A stretch of DNA of 64,000 bases, taken from Flammeovirgaceae bacterium BBD 1991-12 (GTDB taxonomy: Bacteria > Bacteroidota > Bacteroidia > Cytophagales > Cyclobacteriaceae). How positions within the stretch are numbered: the stretch's first letter is position 1; the number at the start of each line of letters is the position of its first letter. Where the stretch lies: positions 1 through 64,000 of the forward strand of contig LYSV01000003.1 of NCBI GenBank assembly GCA_001657315.1, given 5' to 3'. The notes beneath the pieces were generated by a model. That model did no database searches. It was not told the DNA's origin and was given only the letters and a program-made list of their open reading frames with translations. A program made the translations under genes and the position numbers. Below, in pieces: positions 36,870 through 45,871 of the stretch.

Positions 36870-36924
36870 AAAGTGCATCCAGCCCACACCTGACCGATCT
36901 TTATACCCGCTATCCGCCAAATAA

Positions 36925-36951
36925 AAACCCTGACGAAGACCGTCAGGGTTT
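36925..36951 (-). terminator. Intrinsic terminator of tRNA-Cys, possibly bidirectional
   Basis: Perfect 11-bp stem AAACCCTGACG (36925-36935) / CGTCAGGGTTT (36941-36951), 5-nt loop. On the minus strand it is followed by TTTATTT, right for ending the tRNA transcript; on the plus strand GATTTTG follows, so it may also stop transcripts of the convergent lipoprotein gene. Confidence 0.85.
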
Positions 36952-36962
36952 GATTTTGTGTG

Positions 36963-37033
36963 AGGCGCTGAGCGGATTCGAACCGCTGTAAAAGGTTTTG
37001 CAGACCTCTGCCTAGCCACTCGGCCACAGCGCC
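36963..37033 (-). tRNA. tRNA-Cys (GCA)
   Basis: 71 nt. The acceptor stem GGCGCTG (5') pairs with CAGCGCC (3'), with discriminator U, as expected for Cys. The anticodon loop is CTGCAAA with anticodon GCA, and the T-loop is GGTTCGAATCC. The CCA end is not encoded. Confidence 0.96.
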
Positions 37034-37041
37034 ATGCGCCG

Positions 37042-37072
37042 CAAATCTATGAATATTCAAAGACTGATCAAA
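37042..37072 (-). promoter_or_regulatory. Promoter of tRNA-Cys
   Basis: On the minus strand TTTG (37072-37069), 19 nt, TAGATTTG (37049-37042): a perfect match to the Bacteroidota consensus. The predicted transcription start falls one or two bases from the mature tRNA 5' end. Confidence 0.8.
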
Positions 37073-37108
37073 CAAAAAAAGTCATGTATGCGACATAGTT
37101 TTAAATGA

Positions 37109-37133
37109 CAGAGGTGGCCATCAGCCACCCCTG
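37109..37133 (-). terminator. Hairpin after the ribosomal protein S1 gene
   Basis: On the minus strand CAGGGGTGGC (37133-37124) pairs with GCCACCTCTG (37118-37109), a 10-bp stem with one G-U, loop of 5. A short ATTT tract follows. Confidence 0.6.
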
Positions 37134-37157
37134 TTATCTGTAATTTTTACGAGAAGG

Positions 37158-39374
37158 TCACTCTTCTGTTTTCTCGTCTTCCTTCGGCTTTTCGTCTTCC
37201 TTCACATCTTCTACCTCAGGTGCCTTTTCCACCTCTGGCGCCTTGGCTTTTTTAGGTTCGGCTTTCTTTTCTTCCTTAACCTCTTTTGCCGCGGTTTTAC
37301 CTTCCATTTTATCTTTCAATGCGCTGAGTGCTTCAAGATCTCCGAGGGTCGATTTTTCGGTCTCGTTGTTGATCTTGTTGATAGCGCTTGACTTACCAGA
37401 CTTCTTCGGAGCGGATTTCGGTCGCTCATCAGCCTTGGAATATATTGCCTTATGTGAAAGTACGATCCTTTTGTCATCCTTGGAAAACTCCAGTACCCTA
37501 AAGTCAACAGACTCTCCGGCCTCCACCTTGCCACCATCTTCCTTCATAAGGTTTTTGGCTGAGCAGAAACCTTCTATTCCATAGGGCAGCTCAAGTGTAG
37601 CGCCTTTTTCATTGACATTGATCACAGTACACTTGTGAATGGAACCCACTGTAAATACTGTTTCAAAGGTATCCCATGGATTCTCTTCCAGATGTTTGTG
37701 GCTTAATGCCAGTCTTCTGTTATCCACGTCCAGCTCAAGGACCACTACCTCCAGCTCTTCACTCACTTTCACAAACTCGGAAGGGTGTTTGATCTTTTTG
37801 GTCCATGACAGGTCAGATACGTGTACAAGGCCGTCGATACCTTCTTCCAGCTCGATGAAAAGACCGAAATTGGTCAGGTTACGAACCACTCCCTTATGCT
37901 GTGTACCTACTGCATATTTGGTGAGAACATCCTGTTTGGTCCATGGATCTTCGGTCAGTTGCTTGATACCCAAAGACATTTTTCTTTCGTCCCTGTCCAG
38001 TGTAAGTACCACAGCCTCCAGTTCATCTCCTATATTGATGAAATCCTGAGGGTTACGCAGGTGCTGTGACCATGACATCTCCGAAACATGGATAAGGCCT
38101 TCCACGCCGGGCTGGATCTCCAGGAATGCGCCATAATCTGCTACATTCACGATCTTGCCCTTTACTTTGGATCCTATATCCAGATCTTTCGCCAGAGAAT
38201 CCCACGGGTGCTCGGTAAGCTGCTTCATGCCGAGAGAGATCCTCTTCTTGTCTTCATCAAAATCGAGCACTACCACCTTCACGGTATCGTCAAGGTTAAG
38301 AACTTCTTCAGGGTGATTGATCCTGCCCCATGAGATATCAGTGATATGCAGGAGACCATCTACACCTCCAAGGTCAATGAACACACCAAAATTGGTCATA
38401 TTCTTGATCGTACCTTCGAGCACCTGACCTTTCTCCAGGTTGTTGAGGATCTCAGCTTTTTGTTGCTCAAGATCTTTCTCGATGAGTACTTTATGCGAAA
38501 CAACCACGTTGTCATTGGAGTAATTGATCTTTACCACCTTCACTTCCATGGCTTTATCCACGAAAACGTCAAAGTCCCTGATAGGCTTCACGTCAATTTG
38601 TGAGCCGGGAAGGAAGGCTTCCACACCAAAAATATCTACGATCAGACCACCTTTTGTCCTTCTCTTTACAAATCCTTCGATCACCTCATCATTTTCATAG
38701 CTCCGGGTGATCTTATCCCAGGCCTGGAAGATCTTGGCTTTTCTTCTTGACAGGACCAACTGGCCGTTGGCGTTTTCCTGCTCTTCTATGAATACCTCTA
38801 CGGTATCACCCACTTTCATATCAGGCAGGTCCCTGAATTCCGCGGCCGATACCAATCCATCTGATTTAAAACCTATATTCAGAATAACATCACGATCATT
38901 GATGCCCACGACGGTGCCCTGTACCAGTTCCTTTTCTTCTATGGTGGTCAGCGTATCCTCATAGATAGCGGCCATTTCGTCCCGCTCTTTTTGGGAATAT
39001 CCCTCGCCGAAGCCCTTGGTTTCAAAAGCGTCCCAGTCAAATTCTTCGTCAGGAGCAGGTTCCTTTTTGGTACTTTCCCCTTCAGCCACCGGTTCAGGAG
39101 CAGGTTCTTCAGCCTTTTCCTCAGCCTCGGCAGCAGGAGCTTCGATGGTTTCTGTTTTTTCTTCTCCCGTTGTTTTTTCTTCTTTCTCTTCCGCCTTTAC
39201 TTCCTCAACGGCAGGTGCTTCTTTTTCTTCTTCAACCTCTGCTACCGGTTCAGTTTCGACAGCTTTGGTTTCCTGATTTTCTTCTGCAGCGCCGGTTTCA
39301 GCAGCAGCTCCCTGTTTTTCTTCCTGTGCAGCCTCTGCGTTAGCGTCTTCTGAAGTAGTTTTTTCTTTTGACAT
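37158..39374 (-). CDS. rpsA: 30S ribosomal protein S1 with long acidic N-terminal extension
   Basis: 738 residues from the ATG at 39374. Residues 1-110 are almost only Glu, Ala, Lys and Pro; a conserved EFDWDAFE motif follows (about 111-118); then six S1 RNA-binding domains (about 150-640), each with a VxGxV...G...G start; then a Lys/Glu-rich tail ending KPKEDEKTEE. S1 binds mRNA and helps ribosomes initiate, important in Bacteroidota where Shine-Dalgarno sequences are weak. The frame is open to 39425, but that start lies inside the predicted leader and lacks the MSKEK-type N-terminus, so 39374 is chosen. Confidence 0.95.
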   Translation of the reverse strand: MSKEKTTSEDANAEAAQEEKQGAAAETGAAEENQETKAVETEPVAEVEEEKEAPAVEEVKAEEKEEKTTGEEKTETIEAPAAEAEEKAEEPAPEPVAEGESTKKEPAPDEEFDWDAFETKGFGEGYSQKERDEMAAIYEDTLTTIEEKELVQGTVVGINDRDVILNIGFKSDGLVSAAEFRDLPDMKVGDTVEVFIEEQENANGQLVLSRRKAKIFQAWDKITRSYENDEVIEGFVKRRTKGGLIVDIFGVEAFLPGSQIDVKPIRDFDVFVDKAMEVKVVKINYSNDNVVVSHKVLIEKDLEQQKAEILNNLEKGQVLEGTIKNMTNFGVFIDLGGVDGLLHITDISWGRINHPEEVLNLDDTVKVVVLDFDEDKKRISLGMKQLTEHPWDSLAKDLDIGSKVKGKIVNVADYGAFLEIQPGVEGLIHVSEMSWSQHLRNPQDFINIGDELEAVVLTLDRDERKMSLGIKQLTEDPWTKQDVLTKYAVGTQHKGVVRNLTNFGLFIELEEGIDGLVHVSDLSWTKKIKHPSEFVKVSEELEVVVLELDVDNRRLALSHKHLEENPWDTFETVFTVGSIHKCTVINVNEKGATLELPYGIEGFCSAKNLMKEDGGKVEAGESVDFRVLEFSKDDKRIVLSHKAIYSKADERPKSAPKKSGKSSAINKINNETEKSTLGDLEALSALKDKMEGKTAAKEVKEEKKAEPKKAKAPEVEKAPEVEDVKEDEKPKEDEKTEE

Positions 39375-39489
39375 AATGATAATTGAGCCCTTAATACATG
39401 CAGCTCCCGGGCAACCGAGCAGCACTTTACGTTCAAACTACTGAGCCTGATCCAATGGAACGGCCAGCCCCTTCAACCGAAAGGGAGCG

Positions 39490-39521
39490 CAAAGTTAGTA
39501 AAATCCGGGCAGAATAAACAA
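39490..39521 (-). promoter_or_regulatory. Promoter of the S1 gene
   Basis: On the minus strand TTG (39521-39519), 21 nt, TAACTTTG (39497-39490), perfect at the -7 element. Transcription would start near 39484, leaving a leader of about 110 nt, long enough for feedback control by S1 (inference). Confidence 0.6.
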
Positions 39522-39695
39522 TAAGCAAAGAAAAAAGGCTTTATGCGCTGAGGTTGGAAAGTTATGATACTATTGATCTCTGATGTTTACTGTTCAAAGT
39601 TCCCGGTTGGAGCGGGCCTGTTTAGTGTTCAGGTTGGGAGCCATGGTACCACAACTGTTATGGCCAATGGCTAATACCTATCAATAAATAAAATT

Positions 39696-41045
39696 CTATT
39701 GAGGTATATCTTCAAATTTCAATGTACCTACTGCATACTGGAGCAGTATATCCTGGAACAACATGGTGTACCTGGACTGTGCAAAGGAGGCCTGTGCATT
39801 GAGGTAATCTCTGTTTGCCTGGGTGTAGGCTACAAAATCTGATGCCCCCAGCTCAAAACTTTCCTTTTGAAGGTCAAAAGATAGTTTTGCGGCATCCAAC
39901 TGTGCCTGTGAGGCCTGATAGTTCAACATGGCATCCTGGAAGCTCTGCCAGGCCCTGAGAACATCTGATTTCACAGTAAGGCTCAGGCTTTGGGTGTTAA
40001 GAACTGCATTTTCATAATTGACCCTTGACCTTACTACCCGGCTTCTGGTACTAAAGCCATTGAAAATTGGGATATTCAGACTTAAGCCGTAGGTTTTAAA
40101 GACATTGTCTGTAAAGAACTGCTGATCAAAATCCCGGGCTACGCTGTCTGGCGTCCCTACAAGCAGGTTGTAGGCTGATCCATAATTGAAAAAAGCATCA
40201 AGAGATGGTAAATAGGTTCCTCTTACGGATTTTAACGCATATTTGGATACCAATTCCAGTTTCTGGGTTTGCAACAGGTCGCTGCGGTTACTTGATGCAA
40301 GGGTATACAGCTCATCCAGATCATAACTGGCCATATCAATTTCATTAATATCCAGATTGGGTATTTCGATTTCGAAGGTCACAGCCGGGTCGATCTGCAG
40401 CAATTCTGCGAGTATTGCCTTATCATTTCTCAGGGTGATCCTCGACCTCAACACCAATAGTTCGGCATTTTTTACCTGAAACTCCTGATTGATCTGATCT
40501 ACTTTGGCTACGCTGCCAGCGTCCACCTGGGCCATCAACTGATCCAACTGCTTCTCCTGGGTAGAGAGGTTTTGCTCATTGATGGCCAGAAATTCCTTAT
40601 CCAGCAGACATTGCAAATATTGGTTTGAAATATCCGTGATCACGTCCTGCTGCGTTCTTTTGATCAGATGCGCCTGAGATTCTACCTGAGCACTTGACTG
40701 CCGATAGGCATTAAGCCTGCTGAAACCACTAAAAAGAGTCATACCGGTTCTTAAAGAACCATCCATGAAATCCAGCTTACCGTTTACCACACGACCCTCC
40801 TGCTGGTTAAATGAGTTACCATCACGGCGCCCGAGGCTTCCTGTCATCCTGGCTGTCGGTCCAAGGCTGGCCATGCCTGCATACTTTTCAGCCTGATTTG
40901 CCTCCAGCTCATTTTGTGTCTGCTTCAGTCGTATATTGTTTTCAAGGCCTATTTTAACGGCATCGGCAAAAGTAAGGACCTTATCATTTTGGCCAAACAC
41001 GGCTAAAGGGAGTACCAATATGGCAATAAGGGCTAGTTTCATCAT
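39696..41045 (-). CDS. tolC: TolC-family outer-membrane channel
   Basis: 449 residues: signal peptide (about 1-18, ending AVFGQ), then two outer-membrane-factor repeats of long helices and short strands (KIGLENNIRLKQTQNELEANQ; LDAAKLSFDLQKESFELGASDFVAYTQANRDYLNAQ in broken form). Trimeric proteins of this family form the exit duct of type I and MacAB-type pumps. It starts 6 bp after the ATPase gene, so the two are certainly one operon. Together with the permeases beyond 43 kb, this is the outer-membrane part of a MacAB-TolC-like machine. Confidence 0.9.
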   Translation of the reverse strand: MMKLALIAILVLPLAVFGQNDKVLTFADAVKIGLENNIRLKQTQNELEANQAEKYAGMASLGPTARMTGSLGRRDGNSFNQQEGRVVNGKLDFMDGSLRTGMTLFSGFSRLNAYRQSSAQVESQAHLIKRTQQDVITDISNQYLQCLLDKEFLAINEQNLSTQEKQLDQLMAQVDAGSVAKVDQINQEFQVKNAELLVLRSRITLRNDKAILAELLQIDPAVTFEIEIPNLDINEIDMASYDLDELYTLASSNRSDLLQTQKLELVSKYALKSVRGTYLPSLDAFFNYGSAYNLLVGTPDSVARDFDQQFFTDNVFKTYGLSLNIPIFNGFSTRSRVVRSRVNYENAVLNTQSLSLTVKSDVLRAWQSFQDAMLNYQASQAQLDAAKLSFDLQKESFELGASDFVAYTQANRDYLNAQASFAQSRYTMLFQDILLQYAVGTLKFEDIPQ

Positions 41046-41051
41046 TTTTAA

Positions 41052-41738
41052 CTATTCAACTTTTTCTTTTCTGACATCCGAAACAACAGCACCATCCACA
41101 AGTCTCACAATGCGGTTCCCGTATTCAGCGTTCTTCTCTGAATGCGTGACCTGAATGATCGTCATTCCCTCTTCATTAAGCTTCTTGAAAATATTCATGA
41201 TCTCTTCACCCTGTTCAGAATGAAGGTTGCCGGTAGGTTCATCTGCCAGCAATAGCTTGGGTTGTCCTATAATAGCTCTTGCTACACCCACCAGTTGCTG
41301 CTGACCACCCGAAAGCTGCTCGGGGAAAAGGTCCTTTTTTGCTACCATCTGAAAACGGTCCAGCATTTCGGCTACCATGCTTTTTCTTTGTGACCCCTTC
41401 ACACCTTTGTACAGTAAGGGAGTTTCTATGTTCTCATATACCGTGAGTTCATCGATAAGGTGATAGGCCTGAAATATAAAACCGATGTAGTGCTTGTGCA
41501 TTTCAGACTTCTTTCTCTCCTTCATCTTATGCACAGGCTCATCAAAGAAATAATATTCTCCCTGTGAGGGATCATCCAGCATTCCGATAATGTTCATAAT
41601 GGTGGACTTGCCCGCTCCGCTGGGTCCCATAATGGTGAGGAACTCTCCCTGCTCTACCTCCATGTCTATACCCTTTAGAATGAACGTACGCTGAAACCGG
41701 GAATCTACATACTTATCTACGTCAACTAGTTTAATCAT
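41052..41738 (-). CDS. MacB/LolD-type ABC ATPase
   Basis: 228 residues with Walker A GPSGAGKST (about 39-47), Q-loop FIFQAYHLIDEL, signature LSGGQQQ, Walker B LLLADEPTGNL and switch His in VTHSEKN. It belongs to the ATPases that pair with FtsX/MacB permeases. The signature is followed by LVGVARAI where the usual sequence is RVAIARAL, a mild deviation. It is the only such ATPase adjacent to the nine permease genes, so it is the likely shared motor. ATG at 41738. Confidence 0.92.
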   Translation of the reverse strand: MIKLVDVDKYVDSRFQRTFILKGIDMEVEQGEFLTIMGPSGAGKSTIMNIIGMLDDPSQGEYYFFDEPVHKMKERKKSEMHKHYIGFIFQAYHLIDELTVYENIETPLLYKGVKGSQRKSMVAEMLDRFQMVAKKDLFPEQLSGGQQQLVGVARAIIGQPKLLLADEPTGNLHSEQGEEIMNIFKKLNEEGMTIIQVTHSEKNAEYGNRIVRLVDGAVVSDVRKEKVE

Positions 41739-42076
41739 TTTGGTCTGATCGAAATTTTACAGTGTTACTTCTTTTTGCCAATAAATATGCCAAAACCCGT
41801 AATATACGCTTAACATAGTCTGGTGGCACATTTGGTACCCAAAACTAATAAATTGCGTCCGATTTTGGAATGAGGTGTCTGGAATCGGACATGGCAACAG
41901 ATCCTCTTACCGGTCCATCATTCGTCATGCCGATATAAAATTTAATAGTTCATATATAACAAAAGATATATTTCGTTATAATTGAACGGTTGAAAGTGTT
42001 TGTTTACCGAGACTAAATACCCGAAATGTGGATTTTCTTACATACACTCCCTATTTTTAACCCCAAATGACATGGT
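41739..42076. other. 338-bp divergent regulatory gap between ATPase and serine hydrolase genes
   Basis: No gene. Minus-strand TAGTTTTG (41847-41840) is a perfect TAnnTTTG that could serve the ATPase-TolC operon; plus-strand TATATTTC (41967-41974) could serve the hydrolase. Both lack a good -33 box. The middle is A/T-rich with ATATATAAC/GTTATAAT words. Confidence 0.4.
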
Positions 42077-43396
42077 TTGAAAAAGCGCAATACATTTCTA
42101 TATAGCTCGATGACCTTTATCATGCCTCTTGTGCTCGCTCTCTTCATGGGGGCAGATGAGAGGGGTGTAGCACCACCGGAATTAATACCCGCACCACCGA
42201 AACCGCTGGGAAAAGTAAGAACGGACCCCTTTCAGGAGCGTTTCATTAAAGATTTTGAAAAGCATTTGGATGACGCATTCCTCGCTTCAAATGTACCTGG
42301 AGCGGCGGTGGCGATCGTAATCGACGGCAATGTGGTGTTCATAAAAGGCATGGGTGTGAGGCAAATTGGAAAGGAAGACTCTGTTGATGCACACACTGCT
42401 TTCAGGATCGCCTCTGTTTCCAAGGGATTTGCTTCCATACTTACGGGGCTGCAGGTAGGTCAGGAAAAAATAAACTGGGAGGATCCGGTAAAAAAACATG
42501 TACCTCAATTCAGGACCAATCCGGAGGATCTTTCTAACAGTGTTACCATCAAGCATATACTGTCGCATGCCTCAGGATTTCCCTATCAGGCCTATAGTAC
42601 ACTAGTGGAAGATGGCCTGAGAAGGGACGTGATGTTCAGAAGGTTGCAATCCATAAAGCTCTCAAGAAAACCCGGGGAGATCCACAGTTACCAGAATGTG
42701 GCCTATTCACTGATAGAACCTGTTCTGGAGAACGTAGCTGCCTGTGACTATCAGACGTTACTTTTTGACCAGATCTTCAGACCATTGAATATGCAGGATG
42801 CCTCCGTCACCTACGACGAAATGATGGCCACGCAGAACAAGGCGATCCCCCATGCCCGGTACAGAAAACGTTATGTCCCGGTGAGCATCTCACGATCTTA
42901 TTACAATGTGGCTGCAGCAGGGGGTATAAACGCCAGTATTTCTGATATGGCCGAATGGATGAAAGCACTGCTCGGGCATCGGCAGGATGTGGTATCTTCC
43001 AACGTGCTGGACAGCGTCTTCAGTCCGGTGATCAGGACACGGGTAAGGAACAGTGCCTTCAGTCGTTTTGACTACCCTAGAAAAGGGCACTATGGCATGG
43101 GCTGGAGGGTAGTGGAGTATCCGAACGACACACTCATTTATCACGGTGGCTATGCCAATGGTTTTAAAAGCGAAGTGGCCCTGGATAAAAACAAAAATGT
43201 AGCTATCTGTATTCTTACCAATGCTCCCAACCGGTTTGCCAACAAACTGGTAGCAAACTTTTTTAAGAAGTACAAGGATCATTATCCCAAAACACTAGAC
43301 CAAAATAACAGTCCGTATGTATCCCTGCCTGTAGCGGACAGGAAGCAGCCACTTGACCCTTCATTTAACACTGCTTTGCCTGAAAGCGCTCCATAA
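42077..43396 (+). CDS. Serine hydrolase of the beta-lactamase/PBP class C family
   Basis: 439 residues with signal peptide (KKR followed by a hydrophobic stretch to about residue 26). Catalytic landmarks of the family are Ser113-x-x-Lys116 (SVSK), Tyr205-Gln-Asn207 and His356-Gly-Gly358. These serine enzymes include beta-lactamases, D-aminopeptidases and esterases; the preceding proline-rich linker and HGG instead of KTG point to an esterase/peptidase rather than a true AmpC. Start taken as TTG at 42077 because it gives a normal basic n-region; the next in-frame ATG is 42110. It is the only plus-strand gene between the ATPase-TolC operon and the permease array. Confidence 0.85.
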   Translation: MKKRNTFLYSSMTFIMPLVLALFMGADERGVAPPELIPAPPKPLGKVRTDPFQERFIKDFEKHLDDAFLASNVPGAAVAIVIDGNVVFIKGMGVRQIGKEDSVDAHTAFRIASVSKGFASILTGLQVGQEKINWEDPVKKHVPQFRTNPEDLSNSVTIKHILSHASGFPYQAYSTLVEDGLRRDVMFRRLQSIKLSRKPGEIHSYQNVAYSLIEPVLENVAACDYQTLLFDQIFRPLNMQDASVTYDEMMATQNKAIPHARYRKRYVPVSISRSYYNVAAAGGINASISDMAEWMKALLGHRQDVVSSNVLDSVFSPVIRTRVRNSAFSRFDYPRKGHYGMGWRVVEYPNDTLIYHGGYANGFKSEVALDKNKNVAICILTNAPNRFANKLVANFFKKYKDHYPKTLDQNNSPYVSLPVADRKQPLDPSFNTALPESAP

Positions 43397-43480
43397 CACA
43401 CTTCTCCGCATCAACAACATGAGCCGGTTTACCGGAATACACACATCGTTCCTGCCCTCACGCCACACGGGTATCTGAGC

Positions 43481-45802
43481 TCATTCTTCTTTGAGCACAT
43501 CTACCGGATTCACGCGAATTGCACTGAATAACTGATAAACTATCGTAAACAAAGCAATTCCGGCAATAAAGACCAGGACGGGTAAATAAATATGAGCATC
43601 GATCTGTATCCTATTCGAAAAACGCTCAAGCCAGTTTGAAAAAACAAAATGTCCCAATGGAAATCCAATCACCACCGACAGTAAAAAAGGCATCATCAAC
43701 CCCCGTGTCATTTCCAGACCAATGTGAATACCCTTTGCACCCAGTATTTTTCTTACTCCAAATTCCTTGATTTTTTTATTGAGTGTAAACTGGGCCAGGC
43801 CAAAAAGCCCAAAGGCACCAATAAGTACACTCAGCCACATGAAGAAATGGACTAGCTTGGAAAAGAGTATTTCCGATCTGAATTTATCATCGTATGCCTC
43901 ATCCACAAAGCTGTATTCCATGGGATAGTCCTGAATATGTCGATCATAAACCGCTCTCAGCCGGTCAAGCATCCGTGTTGGGCTATCGAATGTGTTCAAC
44001 CGGATCAGCACTTTCTCAAAACTTCCTTTATGAAGTTTAATTTCAGCAGGGATAACGCTACTTTTTGCCGAAAAAAACTGAAAGTCTTCGACGACCCCGA
44101 TCAAAAAGTTATCTGAATCGGACAGCTTTCCGAAGGAGGTCTCCTGCTTACCAAATTGCAGATCACGTAAAGACTTGTTGATGAGTATGAATGAGGAATC
44201 CTGATCCTGTGGTCTGAAGTCCCTTCCCTCGATCAGCTTAATGCCCGCCGTGCTCAGAAAGTCATGATCAACGAGCAATAAACCTATCGTCACCCCTCCG
44301 TGGTCTGTTTCTCTGCCGAACATGAAGTTTATCCCGGGCAGATTGGCTACCGAAACACTTTCTACAAAATCCAGCGAAAGCAAGGTATTTTTAAATGCAC
44401 TGAAACCATGGGGAAAATCAGGCGGTGTATGTATAGTCAGTAATTTTTCGGTGTCGAATCCCAGATCATAGTCCAGCATATATGAAACCTGCCGGCTTAT
44501 GGTAATGGTACCCATGATAAGCAAGGTGGTCACAACAAATTGTATACTGGTAAGTAGCTTCCTGATCAAAAAGCTTCCCTTTTTCCCCGCCCTTTGACCC
44601 TTAAGTACAACGGCAGGCTTGTAGGTGGACATCAAAAAGGCCGGATAGCTGCCAGCGAGTATTGCAATGGTAATGATCAAAAAAATATAGAATAGCACAA
44701 ACTCCACGCTTGAGAGAATCTCTGTATCTATCGGCCGGACGAGCAATTGGTTAAAATAGGGAATCACCCACTCCAGCAGGCCAATAGCCAGGAGTGCACT
44801 CACCAGAGTGGTTAAAAATGACTCAAACATAAATTGACCTGTAAGCTGACCACCTGTAGCGCCTATGGTCTTTTTAACGCCCACTTCTTTGGCCCGTTCG
44901 GATCCTCTCGAGGTGATCAGATTGATATAATTAATGATCGATGCAAGCAAAATAAAAATACCGATGACAATAAAGATCACCGAATATTTCCGGTCTGCTC
45001 TCAGCAGATGGCTTCTGTTGAAGTAGCTGTCATCATAGTAAAAATCCCTGAAGGCCGTAACGGTTACCAAAACCTGTCCTTCTCCCAAATTTTGACTGAT
45101 TATCTTCTGTAAACTCGCCGCAAGCTGCTCTTTGGTCATATGGCGTGTGACCACAAAGTACGGGGTGTGACCTACCTTGTAGGAGTCAATATCAACCCCC
45201 ATTGATCTCTGTTTTTGGTAGGAGATAATAAAGTCGACAGTCAGACTGGATCGTTTGGAAGGTAATATGATGTTATCCACAATATAGCTGTTCCCATCAA
45301 TCATTATTGATTTTCCCAGGGGGTCCTCATCAGCAAAATACCTGAAGGCCAGCTCGGTTGAAATAGCTACAAGATCCGGGTTACTCAAAAATCGATAGCT
45401 GCTACCTCTATACCTGAAATCAAATATGTCCTTCCACTCCTCATCTACATAAAGTCCGTAGTTTTCAAAAAAAACCTTGTCTCCCGCCTGTACGACCACC
45501 TTTCCCGACTTATACACTCTTGTGGAGGCCTCGATCGCTGCCATTTCATCGAGGTCTTTCTTTAAACCCGCGGGCGGCGGGAATTCAAACATCTCCTTAC
45601 CATCTATGACATGCTTCATGCTCACTTTAAAAATGTGATCATACCTAGTATGAAAGCGGTCTGTTTGGTACTCGTCATACACGTATAACCCCAGGGCTAA
45701 GAAACAAGTCAGGCCTGTAGAAAGTCCAAAAACTGTTATGAACGAGTTTAACGGGTACTTGAAAAAAAGCCTTTTTGCCAGTATAAAATTTTTTATGAAC
45801 AT
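43481..45802 (-). CDS. FtsX/MacB-like ABC permease, array member 1 (most diverged)
   Basis: 773 residues from ATG 45802 (the frame is open to a TTG at 45811). Layout shared by the array: membrane helix 1, an extracytoplasmic domain, three helices ending in an FtsX domain, then a second copy of helix, outer domain and three helices. This copy departs from its siblings: the first coupling segment reads KEVGVKKTIGA (siblings: RKVLG/RKVMG), the second KEFGVRKILGA, and the LQPxxDxH motif before helix 2 is replaced by VTAFRDFYYDD. It keeps LGA/GLFGLAQF and the C-terminal NPVDVLKEE. Last gene of the same-strand array; 60-70 bp from member 2. Substrate unknown. Confidence 0.85.
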   Translation of the reverse strand: MFIKNFILAKRLFFKYPLNSFITVFGLSTGLTCFLALGLYVYDEYQTDRFHTRYDHIFKVSMKHVIDGKEMFEFPPPAGLKKDLDEMAAIEASTRVYKSGKVVVQAGDKVFFENYGLYVDEEWKDIFDFRYRGSSYRFLSNPDLVAISTELAFRYFADEDPLGKSIMIDGNSYIVDNIILPSKRSSLTVDFIISYQKQRSMGVDIDSYKVGHTPYFVVTRHMTKEQLAASLQKIISQNLGEGQVLVTVTAFRDFYYDDSYFNRSHLLRADRKYSVIFIVIGIFILLASIINYINLITSRGSERAKEVGVKKTIGATGGQLTGQFMFESFLTTLVSALLAIGLLEWVIPYFNQLLVRPIDTEILSSVEFVLFYIFLIITIAILAGSYPAFLMSTYKPAVVLKGQRAGKKGSFLIRKLLTSIQFVVTTLLIMGTITISRQVSYMLDYDLGFDTEKLLTIHTPPDFPHGFSAFKNTLLSLDFVESVSVANLPGINFMFGRETDHGGVTIGLLLVDHDFLSTAGIKLIEGRDFRPQDQDSSFILINKSLRDLQFGKQETSFGKLSDSDNFLIGVVEDFQFFSAKSSVIPAEIKLHKGSFEKVLIRLNTFDSPTRMLDRLRAVYDRHIQDYPMEYSFVDEAYDDKFRSEILFSKLVHFFMWLSVLIGAFGLFGLAQFTLNKKIKEFGVRKILGAKGIHIGLEMTRGLMMPFLLSVVIGFPLGHFVFSNWLERFSNRIQIDAHIYLPVLVFIAGIALFTIVYQLFSAIRVNPVDVLKEE

Positions 45803-45871
45803 AGGATTCAACTGTACATCCCGATTCTTTTTACATTAAAATCGATCTCATTTTCACGTCCGGCGTTTGAC

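Noticed and set aside
39375-39425. Longer start for ribosomal protein S1
   Set aside because: The extra residues (MLLGCPG...) are unlike S1, and the later ATG gives the expected MSKEK-type start.
42077-43396. Beta-lactam resistance gene (AmpC)
   Set aside because: The third motif is HGG rather than KTG and the overall sequence fits the broad esterase/peptidase branch; antibiotic hydrolysis is not supported.
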